Below, one piece after another: positions 8,145 through 17,308 of a DNA stretch of 36,924 nt; the stretch's first letter is position 1; each line of letters opens with the position of its first letter. Source of the stretch: an uncultured Flavobacteriales bacterium. GTDB lineage: Bacteria; Bacteroidota; Bacteroidia; Palsa-965. The notes beneath the pieces are model-generated. The model ran no database searches, was not told the origin of the DNA, and saw only the letters and a program-made list of their open reading frames with translations. Where the stretch lies: NCBI GenBank assembly GCA_903873905.1, contig CAIQQJ010000174.1:1-36924 (forward strand), given 5' to 3'. The position numbers and the translations under genes were made by a program.

Positions 8145-8182
8145 AAAAAAAATCCGCCAACATTTCTGAGGCGGATTTTTTT
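8145..8182. terminator. Bidirectional intrinsic terminator
   Basis: AATCCGCC (8151-8158) pairs with GGCGGATT (8170-8177) around an 11-nt loop. A-run on the left and T-run on the right extend the stem to about 13 bp. It sits between the convergent YjjG-like gene and the Cys-rich gene, 33 nt and 17 nt from their stops, so it can end both transcripts. Confidence 0.9.
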
Positions 8183-8198
8183 AACTAATAAATAAAAA

Positions 8199-8459
8199 CT
8201 ATTTCGGAGTTGCAGGAGTTGCAGATTTATCTTTGTCTTTGCAACATCCGCTCTTTTTCTCAGTGCATTTTCCTTTGTCTTTAGCTTCTCCTTTTTTGCA
8301 GCAGGATTTCGCTGTGTCGGTACATTCTTTTTTGCCTTTTTTCTTCTTTCCGTCATCTTTTACAGAAACGATTGAAGTTTTAGAAATCAAAGAAATTGTT
8401 GTCGCAGAAACGCTACCAACCATTCCAGCAAGTGCAAGAATTACAAGAAATTTTTTCAT
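8199..8459 (-). CDS. Exported Cys/Lys-rich mini-protein of unknown function
   Basis: This is an 86-residue protein. Residues 1-19 are a signal peptide (K-K-F-L-V-I-L-A-L-A-G-M-V-G-S-V-S-A, likely cut after A). The mature part is dominated by Lys, Asp and Cys, with six cysteines arranged C-x6-CC-x10-C-x6-CC. There is no lipobox at the cleavage site. The paired cysteines could bind metal or form disulfides in the periplasm; neither is demonstrated. The tail is S-A-T-P-A-T-P-K. I recognise no named family. It is probably monocistronic, with a -7-like box at 8494-8501 and the shared terminator at 8145-8182. A plus-strand frame over the same DNA is a shadow. Confidence 0.8.
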   Translation of the reverse strand: MKKFLVILALAGMVGSVSATTISLISKTSIVSVKDDGKKKKGKKECTDTAKSCCKKGEAKDKGKCTEKKSGCCKDKDKSATPATPK

Positions 8460-8493
8460 GGTTTTATATTTTGGTTTTAATTAATTCGCTACA

Positions 8494-8501
8494 CGAAGAT
8501 A
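8494..8501 (-). promoter_or_regulatory. -7-like box for the Cys-rich mini-protein gene
   Basis: The reverse strand reads TATCTTCG, one base off TAnnTTTG, 34 nt before the start codon. No convincing TTG is seen at the -33 position. The same octamer lies upstream of psd. Confidence 0.4.
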
Positions 8502-8619
8502 GGTCGAATTCGCGTTTTTGATTTTTTCTTTTAAAATTTTAACATAAGGATATGATTTTGCGCACTTTATCTAGCAAAAAGCGCATGTTATTTTCAAAAT
8601 TATCGAGTAGTTTAAAATG

Positions 8620-9276
8620 TTAGAATGTGGCGATTGCGGTTTCCCCTCCTCGCACTACTGCATTTAAGGGAACATTTATTTTTGTTCCCAATGGCAAATA
8701 AACATCAACACGTGATCCGAATTTTATAAATCCCATTTCTCCACCTTGTGTTGCAGTATCACCAACTTTTGAATAGTGAACTATTCTACGTGCAAGTGCT
8801 CCTGCAACCTGACGGAATAAAATTTCACGACCTTTTTCATCTTTCACTACAACAGTCGTTCGTTCATTATCTGTGGAGGATTTTGGATGCCAAGCAACGA
8901 GATAAAGTCCAGGATGATATTTTACATACGTAACATTTCCACCAATAGGATAACGATTCACATGCACATTCATCGGCGACATAAAAATCGAAACTTGAAT
9001 GCGTTTGCCATGGAAATATTCAGGCTCTTCCACTTCTTCAATTACAACAACTTTTCCATCAGCAGGTGCAATGATGTTTTCCGGATTACTTGTCGTATTC
9101 CTAGGTGGATTTCTGAAAAATTGCAGAATGATGTAGAGAAGGAAAATGGAAAGTGCAACAATCAATGCATTCCATATTCCGAACGATGGAAAAATCAAAT
9201 ACATGCCGATGTTCATGATCGCGACAAATAATATTGTCACGGTAATTGTTAGGCGGCCTTCACGGTGAAATTTCAT
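8620..9276 (-). CDS. psd: Phosphatidylserine decarboxylase proenzyme (short form)
   Basis: Psd decarboxylates phosphatidylserine to phosphatidylethanolamine at the inner membrane. The protein has 218 residues, fitting the short form. Two hydrophobic segments occupy residues about 9-30 and 34-52. The catalytic domain shows I-I-A-P-A-D-G-K-V, F-M-S-P-M-N-V-H-V-N-R, Y-H-P-G, and the self-cleavage site M-G-F-I-K-F-G-S-R-V-D-V near residue 186. There the Gly-Ser bond is broken and the Ser becomes the pyruvoyl cofactor. The partner pssA is not in the window. The aminotransferase upstream lies 66 nt away on the same strand; the box at 9297-9304 may give psd its own promoter. Confidence 0.95.
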   Translation of the reverse strand: MKFHREGRLTITVTILFVAIMNIGMYLIFPSFGIWNALIVALSIFLLYIILQFFRNPPRNTTSNPENIIAPADGKVVVIEEVEEPEYFHGKRIQVSIFMSPMNVHVNRYPIGGNVTYVKYHPGLYLVAWHPKSSTDNERTTVVVKDEKGREILFRQVAGALARRIVHYSKVGDTATQGGEMGFIKFGSRVDVYLPLGTKINVPLNAVVRGGETAIATF

Positions 9277-9296
9277 TTATTTTAATTATTGGTTTG

Positions 9297-9304
9297 CGAA
9301 GATA
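9297..9304 (-). promoter_or_regulatory. -7-like box for psd
   Basis: TATCTTCG on the reverse strand, 20 nt before the psd ATG, is one base off the TAnnTTTG consensus. No -33 TTG is evident. Confidence 0.4.
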
Positions 9305-9342
9305 GACATGAGTAGGGGACTTGACACATTAGAATTTAAAAA

Positions 9343-10518
9343 TTATAGACAACTCACAATTATTTCACACGATTCTTTTAGAACAGTTTTGTCAATGTTC
9401 AAAGGTGGTGCAATTCTTAATGCATAATCGCAAAAAAGAAACCAATCGGTAATCACACCTTTTTTAACTGCTTTTTGTATTACGTTTTTCACAATTTCAG
9501 GATTTTCCAAAATAGCAGCGAACAGCAGTCCTTTTCCGCGCAGTTCTTTTATGGCTGGATGCTTTAGTGTTTCCAGAATTATTTTTTCTCTTTCTGCAAT
9601 TCCTTCAACAAGTTTTTCATCCAAAATGGTTTCGATTGTTGCAAGTGCCGCTGCACAACAAACAGCGTTTCCACCAAAGGTTGTGATATGTCCGAGTACA
9701 GGATTTTCAGTCAATGTTTGCATGTTTTCCTTCGAAGAAACGAATGCGCCAATAGGCATTCCACCACCCAATCCCTTTGCGAAAACAATAATATCTGGAA
9801 TAGCATTGCTGTGTTGGAATCCGAAAAGTTTTCCTGTTCTTCCGAAACCAGTTTGTATTTCATCGAAAATTAAAAGTGTTCCAGTTTCGTCACAACGTTT
9901 TCGGATGGCTTCAAGAAAATTTTCATAAGGAACAATTGCTCCTGCTTCTCCTTGAATCGGCTCGACGACAACGCATGCTGTATTTCTGGTTATTAAAATT
10001 AAATCTTCGAAATTATTGTATCGTAAAATTCGTGTTCCAGGAAGCAATGGGCGAAAAGCGGTTTTGAAATATTCATTGCCCATTATGCTCAAAGCACCAT
10101 GCGTACTTCCATGGTAGGCGTTCTCAAATGAAATCAATTCACTGCGTTCTGTAATTCTTTTTGCGAGTTTGAGCGCGCCCTCAATTGCTTCAGCTCCTGA
10201 ATTCGTGAAATAGCAGGAATTCAAAGTGGGAGGAAGGAGTTGTGCAATTTTTTCCGCAAGTTTTGTTTGTGGTGCCTGAACGTATTCTCCATACACATTC
10301 AGGTGCATGTATTTTTCCAGTTGATGATGAATTGCATGTACAACTTTCGGATGACGGTGCCCAACATTACTAACTGAAATTCCAGAAATGAGATCAACAT
10401 ATTTTTTTCCATCAACATCAAAAAGAAATTCACCTTCTGCACGTACAATTTCCAAACCAAGTGGTGTTGGACTTGTTTGCGCGACGTGATTCAGAAAAAG
10501 CTGTCGATTTGAAATCAT
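9343..10518 (-). CDS. Class-III PLP-dependent aminotransferase (acetylornithine/aspartate aminotransferase family)
   Basis: This is a 391-residue fold-type I enzyme. Key features are D-L-I-S-G-I-S-V-S-N-V-G-H-R-H-P near residue 42, the PLP-phosphate loop N-S-G-A-E-A near 107, A-Y-H-G-S-T-H-G near 138, E-P-I-Q-G-E-A-G near 186, F-D-E-I-Q-T-G-F-G-R-T-G near 218 and F-A-K-G-L-G-G-G-M-P-I-G near 246, where Lys forms the Schiff base. The family includes acetylornithine, succinylornithine, ornithine and beta-amino-acid transaminases, and the substrate cannot be picked from these motifs. No arginine or lysine biosynthesis genes adjoin it, which weakens an argD call. A TATCTTTA box lies at 10523-10530, very close to the ATG. 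Confidence 0.88.
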   Translation of the reverse strand: MISNRQLFLNHVAQTSPTPLGLEIVRAEGEFLFDVDGKKYVDLISGISVSNVGHRHPKVVHAIHHQLEKYMHLNVYGEYVQAPQTKLAEKIAQLLPPTLNSCYFTNSGAEAIEGALKLAKRITERSELISFENAYHGSTHGALSIMGNEYFKTAFRPLLPGTRILRYNNFEDLILITRNTACVVVEPIQGEAGAIVPYENFLEAIRKRCDETGTLLIFDEIQTGFGRTGKLFGFQHSNAIPDIIVFAKGLGGGMPIGAFVSSKENMQTLTENPVLGHITTFGGNAVCCAAALATIETILDEKLVEGIAEREKIILETLKHPAIKELRGKGLLFAAILENPEIVKNVIQKAVKKGVITDWFLFCDYALRIAPPLNIDKTVLKESCEIIVSCL

Positions 10519-10522
10519 TTTA

Positions 10523-10530
10523 TAAAGATA
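10523..10530 (-). promoter_or_regulatory. Possible -7 box for the aminotransferase gene
   Basis: TATCTTTA on the reverse strand differs from TAnnTTTG only in the last base. It ends 4 nt before the ATG at 10518, so use of this box would give an mRNA with almost no leader. Confidence 0.3.
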
Positions 10531-10665
10531 ATTAGGATTTGCCTGAGCTTCATTGAATTCATGATTTACGGTGAATGATTATCTTGCTGTATTGGAGACG
10601 TTGCTTTAAATAGCAAAATTATTCTTATCTTTTATCCTTCTTAAAGTGTTCATATTCAGTTGGAG

Positions 10666-13600
10666 ATGAAACCTGGCAGGTTTATTATTCTAATTATATT
10701 TTATTGTTTTCATTCTGTTTTGCTTTTTTCGCAGAGCAGGGGAATAGGCATGCCCAATTTGAGTGATCAGGTTCTGAAATTTGAAGAAAACAAAAATCAA
10801 TTTGATTCACGTGTGCTGTATGAAGTTGACCTTTCAAAAAATGGCAAACTTTTTCTTGAGAAAAACACCTTCACTTATTTTTTCTGGAATCAGCATGAAG
10901 TGGAACAAATGCATCATCCCGATAATGGTGGAAATTCTTCCGATTGGGAAAATGGAGTAACGGTTCATTTTCATTCATTCAAAATGGAATTTATTGGAGC
11001 TAATCCTGATCCAGATGTTACGGCTTTGAATCCTGTTTCGTGGTATAAAAATTATTTTATTGGAAAGGATGAAAACAAATGGGCTTCCGAAGTGAAATTG
11101 TTCAACCAAATTAATTATTCGGAGCTCTATCCTTTTATTGACATGCATGTTTACAACATTGAAAATAATTTGGAATATGATTATGTTGTTAATGAAGGAG
11201 GAGATGCTTCTTCCATAAAAATAAATTACGCAGGTGCCGATAAATTATTTATTAAAAATGGCAATCTGGAAATTGAAACAAGTCAGGGAAATGTGACTGA
11301 ACAAAAGCCTTACGCCTATCAACTTATTGATGGAAATGAAAAGGAAGTAAAATGTAATTTCAAATTAGAAGGGACTCTTGTCTCTTTTGTTTTTCCGAAT
11401 GGATATGATGAATCTGAAAAATTAATTATTGATCCAACATTAATAGTGTCAACTTTCAGCGGATCAACAGCGGATAATTGGGGTTATACTGCTGCATATG
11501 ATGCGCAAGGCAATATTTATGCAGGAGGAATTGCAAATTCATTTGGATATCCAACTACGATCGGTGCATTTCAAACAACCTTTGGTGGAGGCGGAACAGG
11601 TGGAAACTTTTACGCTTTTGATATATCAATTACAAAATACAATCCCACTGGTTCAGCACTATTGTATTCAACCTATCTAGGTGGAAGCGATAATGAACAG
11701 CCGCAAAGTATTAACGTTGACAACAATAATGATCTTGTTGTTGTCGGCAGAACTTACTCTTTCGATTTCCCTGTTACAACAGGTGCATATGATGTGACTT
11801 TCAATGGTGGCGCGGATATTATTGTTACAAAGTTCAATCCTACAGGAACGGCTCTCATTGGTTCAACTTTCATTGGAGGAACAGGCGATGATGGTGTGAA
11901 TATTGATGCAAATTTTTATACATGGAGTTCCTTGAAATATAATTATGGTGATGATGGAAGAAGCGATATTGAAACTGACTTGGCTGGAAATTGTTTTATT
12001 GCTTCATCTACGCAATCAAATAACTTTCCCACTACAGGAGGAGCATTTCAAACTGCATTTGGTGGCGGTTTGCAAGACGGCTGTTTTTTTAAATTTAATT
12101 CTGCATTAACCGCACTTACATTCAGCACATTTTTGGGTGGCTCAGCAGATGATGCTTGTTACTCTATTGCATTGAGTACAAATAATTCACTCTATGTTAC
12201 TGGTGGAACAAGCAGCAGTAATTTCCCCACTACACCAGGAACGCTTCATACAAGTTTTCAAGGTGGAATTTCAGATGGTTTTGTTTCGCATTTTGATCCA
12301 AGTGGTACAGCTATGTTGCAATCATCATTTATTGGGACGAATGCTTATGATCAATCCTATTTTATTCAACTGGATGGAAATTCTAATGTTTATCTGTATG
12401 GTCAAACAGCAGGTGCATATCCTGTAACAGGAGGCGTTTATTCAAATCCAAACAGTGGTCAATTCATTCACAAAATTGATCCGACATTAAGTGCAACAGT
12501 TTATTCAACAGTATTTGGATCTGGTGGATTTAGTCCAAATATTTCTCCTGCGGCATTTATGGTTGATACGTGCGAAAACGTGTACACTTCTGGTTGGGGT
12601 GGACCTTGTATTCCCTATGGAAATACAGGTTCTACAAATGGTTTAGCTGTTACACCCAATGCGTTTCAGTCAACAACTGATGGATGTGATTTTTATTTTT
12701 TCGTATTGAAGAAAAATGCACTCTCACTTTGGTATGCAAGTTATTTTGGTGGAGGCTTAGGATCGGATGAGCATGTTGATGGAGGCACAAGTCGTTTTGA
12801 TAAACAAGGAATTATTTACCAAGCTGTTTGTGCTGGTTGTGGTGGATCAAATAGTTTTCCAACAACAGCAGGAGCATGGTCGCAAACCAATAATAGTTCC
12901 AATTGCAACATTGCGGTAATCAAAATGGATTTTGAATTGGTGAACTTGAGTGCGATTGCAGCAGCAGCACCTTCAGACACAATTTGTCTTGGGTCTACAA
13001 TGAATTTCACAAACACTTCTGTCGGTGCAGTAAATTTTATTTGGAATTTCGGTGATGGAAGTCCGATTGACACAAACGAAATCCCATCGCATACTTATAA
13101 CACCGTAGGATCATTTACGGTAACGCTGATTGCAATAGATTCCTTGAGTTGCAAAACTTCTGATTCAACACATGTTTATATTGTTGTTGTTGCCCCACCA
13201 ATTGTAAATATTGGAAATGATACAACTATTTGTGGTGCACTAAATATTTTGCTGGATGCCGGAAATCCTGGAATGAATTATTTGTGGAGCACAGGTGCTA
13301 CATCCCAAACCATAAATGTTAGCAGCCCAGGAAATTATTGGGTGACGGTTGGAAATAATTCTTGTAATGATCGAGATACAATATCGATACAAACTCTTGC
13401 CACACCAAATCTTGGAAATGACACAACGCTTTGCCAGGGAAATCCTTTGATCTTGAATGCAGGAAATCCAGGCTCGACTTATTTGTGGAATACGGGTGCA
13501 ATAACACAAACTATTTCTGTAAATATTTCCGGAACTTATTATGTTTCATCTGCAGTTGGAATTTGTTCACTATCGGATACTATTGTTGTAAATTTTGTTC

Positions 13601-14298
13601 CAACACCAATTGTGAATTTGTCTAATGATACAACTTTGTGTCCGGGACAATCGTTTATTCTGGATGCTGGAAATCCTGGAGCGAATTATTTGTGGAGTAC
13701 AGGTGCGTTAACACAAACAATAACAGCTTCTGGTAATGCTACTTTTTCCGTCATTGTTTCAGAAGGTTCTTGTACTGCTACCGACTCCATTCATGTGCGC
13801 ACACTTGCAGGAGAAAATCTTGGACCAGATAAAAATCTTTGCGATTTTTTGTCTTTGGAACTCAACGCAGGAACGCTAGATGGCGCCCATTATCATTGGT
13901 CTACTGGTGACAGCACGCAAATCATTACTGTTTCGGAACCGGGAATATATGTTGTTAATGTTCTCTTCGGTCAATGTATTTTGACTGATACCATTATTGT
14001 AGATGGAGGAATGGGTTCTCCTGTATTGTATGTTCCGAATTGTTTTACGCCCAATAGAGATGCATTAAATGATGTGTTCTATGCAGAAGGAACGGACATC
14101 ATTTTATTTCATATGCAAATTTTTGATCGTTGGGGTGAATTGATTTTTGAAAGTTCAAATATCAATGATGGGTGGGACGGATTTTATAAAGGACAAAAAG
14201 TTCAGAATGATGTTTATGTATGTGTGACGGATTACACCACATCTTGCACAGGCGAACAACAAGTTCATAAGATTACGCATGTAACAGTTATGCGATAA
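10666..14298 (+). CDS. Giant secreted T9SS cargo protein: SBBP-type propeller, PKD, four Ig-like repeats, gliding-type C-terminal domain
   Basis: This is a 1210-residue protein starting at ATG 10666; a TTG two codons earlier is ignored. In order: a signal peptide (1-24, ending L-F-S-Q-S); an N-terminal domain to about residue 255, ending I-D-P-T-L-I-V-S-T-F, typical of DUF7948-type proteins; SBBP-like beta-propeller repeats (about 256-770, with F-P-T-T-x-G-A-F-Q and S-T-F-x-G-G motifs); one PKD domain (774-842, W-N-F-G-D-G-S); four tandem Ig-like repeats (848-1115); and a type-B T9SS sorting domain (V-P-N-C-F-T-P-N at 1122, F-D-R-W-G-E-L-I-F near 1155). It should be exported through T9SS and displayed or released, perhaps as an adhesin. 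It runs convergently against the next giant gene, 61 nt away. Confidence 0.9.
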   Translation: MKPGRFIILIIFYCFHSVLLFSQSRGIGMPNLSDQVLKFEENKNQFDSRVLYEVDLSKNGKLFLEKNTFTYFFWNQHEVEQMHHPDNGGNSSDWENGVTVHFHSFKMEFIGANPDPDVTALNPVSWYKNYFIGKDENKWASEVKLFNQINYSELYPFIDMHVYNIENNLEYDYVVNEGGDASSIKINYAGADKLFIKNGNLEIETSQGNVTEQKPYAYQLIDGNEKEVKCNFKLEGTLVSFVFPNGYDESEKLIIDPTLIVSTFSGSTADNWGYTAAYDAQGNIYAGGIANSFGYPTTIGAFQTTFGGGGTGGNFYAFDISITKYNPTGSALLYSTYLGGSDNEQPQSINVDNNNDLVVVGRTYSFDFPVTTGAYDVTFNGGADIIVTKFNPTGTALIGSTFIGGTGDDGVNIDANFYTWSSLKYNYGDDGRSDIETDLAGNCFIASSTQSNNFPTTGGAFQTAFGGGLQDGCFFKFNSALTALTFSTFLGGSADDACYSIALSTNNSLYVTGGTSSSNFPTTPGTLHTSFQGGISDGFVSHFDPSGTAMLQSSFIGTNAYDQSYFIQLDGNSNVYLYGQTAGAYPVTGGVYSNPNSGQFIHKIDPTLSATVYSTVFGSGGFSPNISPAAFMVDTCENVYTSGWGGPCIPYGNTGSTNGLAVTPNAFQSTTDGCDFYFFVLKKNALSLWYASYFGGGLGSDEHVDGGTSRFDKQGIIYQAVCAGCGGSNSFPTTAGAWSQTNNSSNCNIAVIKMDFELVNLSAIAAAAPSDTICLGSTMNFTNTSVGAVNFIWNFGDGSPIDTNEIPSHTYNTVGSFTVTLIAIDSLSCKTSDSTHVYIVVVAPPIVNIGNDTTICGALNILLDAGNPGMNYLWSTGATSQTINVSSPGNYWVTVGNNSCNDRDTISIQTLATPNLGNDTTLCQGNPLILNAGNPGSTYLWNTGAITQTISVNISGTYYVSSAVGICSLSDTIVVNFVPTPIVNLSNDTTLCPGQSFILDAGNPGANYLWSTGALTQTITASGNATFSVIVSEGSCTATDSIHVRTLAGENLGPDKNLCDFLSLELNAGTLDGAHYHWSTGDSTQIITVSEPGIYVVNVLFGQCILTDTIIVDGGMGSPVLYVPNCFTPNRDALNDVFYAEGTDIILFHMQIFDRWGELIFESSNINDGWDGFYKGQKVQNDVYVCVTDYTTSCTGEQQVHKITHVTVMR
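13207..14010 (+). repeat. Four tandem ~67-residue Ig-like repeats inside the giant cargo gene
   Basis: Units begin at 13207, 13408, 13615 and 13816, with spacing of 201, 207 and 201 bases. Each starts N-[IL]-[GS]-x-D-[TK]-x-[IL]-C, has a core L-[DN]-A-G followed by a [LH]-W-[SN]-T-G tryptophan turn, and ends C-x(4)-D-[ST]-I or similar. The first three units share A-G-N-P-G. Unit 4 is the most diverged (A-G-T-L-D-G-A-H-Y-H-W). The regular period suggests duplication of one domain. Confidence 0.85.
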
Positions 14299-14359
14299 AC
14301 GAATTAACGGAGAATCAATTTGGTTCCTTTTTAATTTTACAAAAAATAATTTCTGGAGA

Positions 14360-17308
14360 TTATCTTATCAGCGAAACGTGACCGATCAGATTGCGTGTAT
14401 TACCTTTTATATCCGTCACTTCAATACTCCACACATACACATCAGCTTGTGCTATATTTTTGCCACCATTAGCTCTTCCATCCCAACCTTTTGTAATATC
14501 CTTTGTTTCATAAATGAGATTTCCCCATCGATCGAAGATCATCATATGAAACGAACTCCAATCTAGTCCTTGCCCAACGGGAAAAAACACATCGTTATTC
14601 CCATTTGAATTTGGTGTGAATGCGTTTGGAACATAAAAATCAACTTCAGGTAAAATGCAAATTTCATGAGAAGTTGTATCAACACAACCATCAGGACTTG
14701 TAACTGTCAAAATAACAGGGAAGCAAGTAGCATCCAAATAATTAAAAGTGGGATTCTGCAAAATGGAAGTAGAATTTAATTGATCTCCGAACGACCAATT
14801 CCAAGTTGAAGCATTCGTCGATTGATCAATAAAATTCACTGTTGGATCTGAAACTGTTGGAACAGTTGGCGAAAAGGAAAATTGTGCATCGGCATTTGCA
14901 AAAACCTGAATCAAATTATTGATAACGTATGATGCGATACATCCACTGTCCGAAATTATTTGCAGACTTACAGAATAATTCCCTGGAATATCATAACAAT
15001 GCAAAGGATTTTGAGAAGTGGAAAAATTTCCGTCTCCGAATTCCCATGACCAAGAACTGACATTTCCAGGCGAAGTAATTGTTGAAAGATCTGAAAATTG
15101 AACGCAAACTGGTGCACAGCCACTTGAAATGTCATTGGCAAAATTTGATACTGGAATTGGATTGACACTCACTGAAATAGTTGAACTGTCAATACAAGAA
15201 TTTTGATCCGTAATATAAACGGTATAAATTCCAGAAGTTGTAGGAGTAATAGTTTGCGATGCACCAATTAAATTTCCTGGAGTCCACATGATGGTATAAT
15301 TCGGCACACCTCCTGATGGATTTGCATTCAATGAAACAGATTGACCAGTGCACACTGAATTATCAGAACAACTCGCATTAATATTCAAAGCTGGAGCTTG
15401 TGATATAGTGATGTGAACGGTGTCTATGCAATTGTTTATGTCTGTTACTGTAACAATAAATGTTCCCGCTGTAAGTCCAGTTGCATTTGTACTTGTATTT
15501 CCATTCGACCACAAATAGGTAAAAGGAGCATTTGTACCTGATGCAAGAACTTGTGCAGAACCAGTTGCTTGTCCGAAACATAAAATGTTGGAAGTAGCGG
15601 AAACAGCCAATGAAACTCCGCTTGAATTTGGAATGGAAATGATTTGTGTTCTCGTACAATTATTTGCATCCGTAATTGTACAGGTGTATGTTCCCGCAGT
15701 CAAGTTGTTTGCGCTTGCTGCATTACCACCTGTTGGAGCCCATGAATAAGAATATGGCCCTTGACCACCAAGAACATTTACTGTGGCCGCACCATTGGCA
15801 TTTCCACATGTTGTTGGGAAAATGGAAGTTGTTGAATTGAGAGCCGTTGATTGTGTTATGGTAAACGATTGTGTTATTTGACAACCATTCGCATCTGTAC
15901 TCGTACATGTGTAATTGCCTGCAGATAAACCTGTAGCAGTTGAAGCATTTCCTCCCGTTGGCGACCATAAATAAGTATAGGGTCCGGTGCCTCCAGAAAT
16001 ATTTACCGTTCCTGTTCCTGAATTTCCTCCATTACAAATTACATTCAATTGCGAATTTGTTGCCACAAGAGCTGTTGGTTGTGTAATATTAACCGATGCT
16101 GTAGTTGGACAAGAATTGGCTGCTGTCACCGTCACGGTATAATTTCCAATAGAAAGATTCGATGCTGTTGCGGCATTTCCACCTGTTGGTGACCACAAAT
16201 AAGTAAATGGTCCTGATCCTCCTGTAGGCACTACGCTTGCTGATCCATTTGTCAAACTGTTGCAAGAAATATTAGTGACTGATGTGGTTGCGCCGAGAAT
16301 TGATAGCGTAACAGTCGTTGCACCAGAAGGGTTGCATACGCCGGTTGTATTTAAAGACACCGTATAGGTACCAGGTGCTGAAAAAGTGTGAGATGGATTT
16401 TGTGTAGTAGATGTATTGGATGGGCCAGAAACAGGATCACCAAAATTCCATGTAAAGGAAACTGGACACGGATTGGAAGCTCCAGTAAAGTTTACAGAAT
16501 TCCCTGTAGCGCAAACATAACTGATGGTTGGAACTTCTGGTGGTGCGTTTTGAATTAATATATCATCGATTGCAATTCCATCATAACTATTGCAAGTTGT
16601 TCCTGCACCAAATAGGAAACGGAAAATTACATTGGCTTGTCCTGCCAATCCTGTTAAACAATGCTTTGCTGTTACCCAACCACCACTTCCATTTCCTCCT
16701 TGACAGGATGCAACTGTTGGTCCAATTCGTCCAGTCCAACCATGTTTAACAGGAATAGATGTGAGCCATGTGATGTTATTGTAATTGTACCAATTTGCAT
16801 TCATGCAATCAACCGGGTCATTATACGCACCAACATTTTGCCATGTCACACCGCCGTTAATAGAAGATTGCAAAACCATTCCATCATAATGCCACTCATC
16901 TTCCCAAAAAATCTTGAATGAAATCCATGGGTAGGTGAGCCCAGAAAAATTGAAACATGGACTCTGTAAAGTTGACAGTTCCGAATAATTGTAAAACGAT
17001 CCTGAAAGCCCGCCAACCATCCAAGATTTTGTTCCACCACCAGCAGTATTGATGGTTGGGTGATTAGGTGTGCCCCAAGCCCAATCGGAATTTGTTCCTC
17101 CTGGTGTCCAGGCTGGTACGGTTTCAAATCCTTCATTATAAGGATAAACTGTAATACACTGCGCCTGCAACACATTGACATGACCAAAGAAAGCGAAAGT
17201 GGAAAGTAGAAATGGTAAAAACAATTGTGTAAAAGCACGCGTCCCGAAAACAGGAATGCCTTTTTTGAAACTGATTTTATTTGTAATCACTTCAAGCTTG
17301 TTATCCAT
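14360..17308 (-). CDS. Giant secreted T9SS cargo protein: MAM/lectin-like, PKD and SprB-type repeats, gliding-type C-terminal domain
   Basis: This is a 982-residue protein with a long N-region signal peptide (hydrophobic core about 27-42, V-L-Q-A-Q at 46-50). Next comes a MAM/concanavalin-like domain (55-255, Y-N-E-G-F-E-T-V-P and Y-D-G-I-A-I-D-D-I-L-I), a PKD domain (about 270-335), four SprB-type repeats (about 345-640, each with G-P-[FY]-[TS]-Y-x-W or similar and G-x-Y-T-[VC]-T), an Ig-like unit, two more PKD domains (W-E-F-G-D-G-N and W-S-F-G-D-Q), and a type-B T9SS sorting domain (V-P-N-A-F-T-P-N-S-N-G, then F-D-R-W-G-N-L-I-Y). SprB is the Flavobacterium gliding adhesin; the repeats here suggest a surface adhesin, but a gliding role is not shown. 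Confidence 0.9.
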   Translation of the reverse strand: MDNKLEVITNKISFKKGIPVFGTRAFTQLFLPFLLSTFAFFGHVNVLQAQCITVYPYNEGFETVPAWTPGGTNSDWAWGTPNHPTINTAGGGTKSWMVGGLSGSFYNYSELSTLQSPCFNFSGLTYPWISFKIFWEDEWHYDGMVLQSSINGGVTWQNVGAYNDPVDCMNANWYNYNNITWLTSIPVKHGWTGRIGPTVASCQGGNGSGGWVTAKHCLTGLAGQANVIFRFLFGAGTTCNSYDGIAIDDILIQNAPPEVPTISYVCATGNSVNFTGASNPCPVSFTWNFGDPVSGPSNTSTTQNPSHTFSAPGTYTVSLNTTGVCNPSGATTVTLSILGATTSVTNISCNSLTNGSASVVPTGGSGPFTYLWSPTGGNAATASNLSIGNYTVTVTAANSCPTTASVNITQPTALVATNSQLNVICNGGNSGTGTVNISGGTGPYTYLWSPTGGNASTATGLSAGNYTCTSTDANGCQITQSFTITQSTALNSTTSIFPTTCGNANGAATVNVLGGQGPYSYSWAPTGGNAASANNLTAGTYTCTITDANNCTRTQIISIPNSSGVSLAVSATSNILCFGQATGSAQVLASGTNAPFTYLWSNGNTSTNATGLTAGTFIVTVTDINNCIDTVHITISQAPALNINASCSDNSVCTGQSVSLNANPSGGVPNYTIMWTPGNLIGASQTITPTTSGIYTVYITDQNSCIDSSTISVSVNPIPVSNFANDISSGCAPVCVQFSDLSTITSPGNVSSWSWEFGDGNFSTSQNPLHCYDIPGNYSVSLQIISDSGCIASYVINNLIQVFANADAQFSFSPTVPTVSDPTVNFIDQSTNASTWNWSFGDQLNSTSILQNPTFNYLDATCFPVILTVTSPDGCVDTTSHEICILPEVDFYVPNAFTPNSNGNNDVFFPVGQGLDWSSFHMMIFDRWGNLIYETKDITKGWDGRANGGKNIAQADVYVWSIEVTDIKGNTRNLIGHVSLIR
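15400..16280 (-). repeat. Four tandem SprB-type repeats (~75 residues each)
   Basis: Reverse-strand units of about 225 nt encode G-G-x-G-P-[FY]-x-Y-x-W-[AS]-P-T-G-G-N-A in three copies. The fourth copy (near 15490-15590) is changed to F-T-Y-L-W-S-N-G-N-T-S. Each ends with G-x-[YF]-x-[VC]-x-x-T-x-x-N-x-C. DNA identity between the middle copies is high around the tryptophan turn (15720-15775, 15945-15995, 16170-16225), so slippage or recombination could change copy number. Confidence 0.85.

Noticed and set aside
8233-8484. Plus-strand 83-codon frame opposite the Cys-rich gene
   Set aside because: The minus frame has a clean signal peptide, a promoter-like box and a terminator; the plus frame has none of these.
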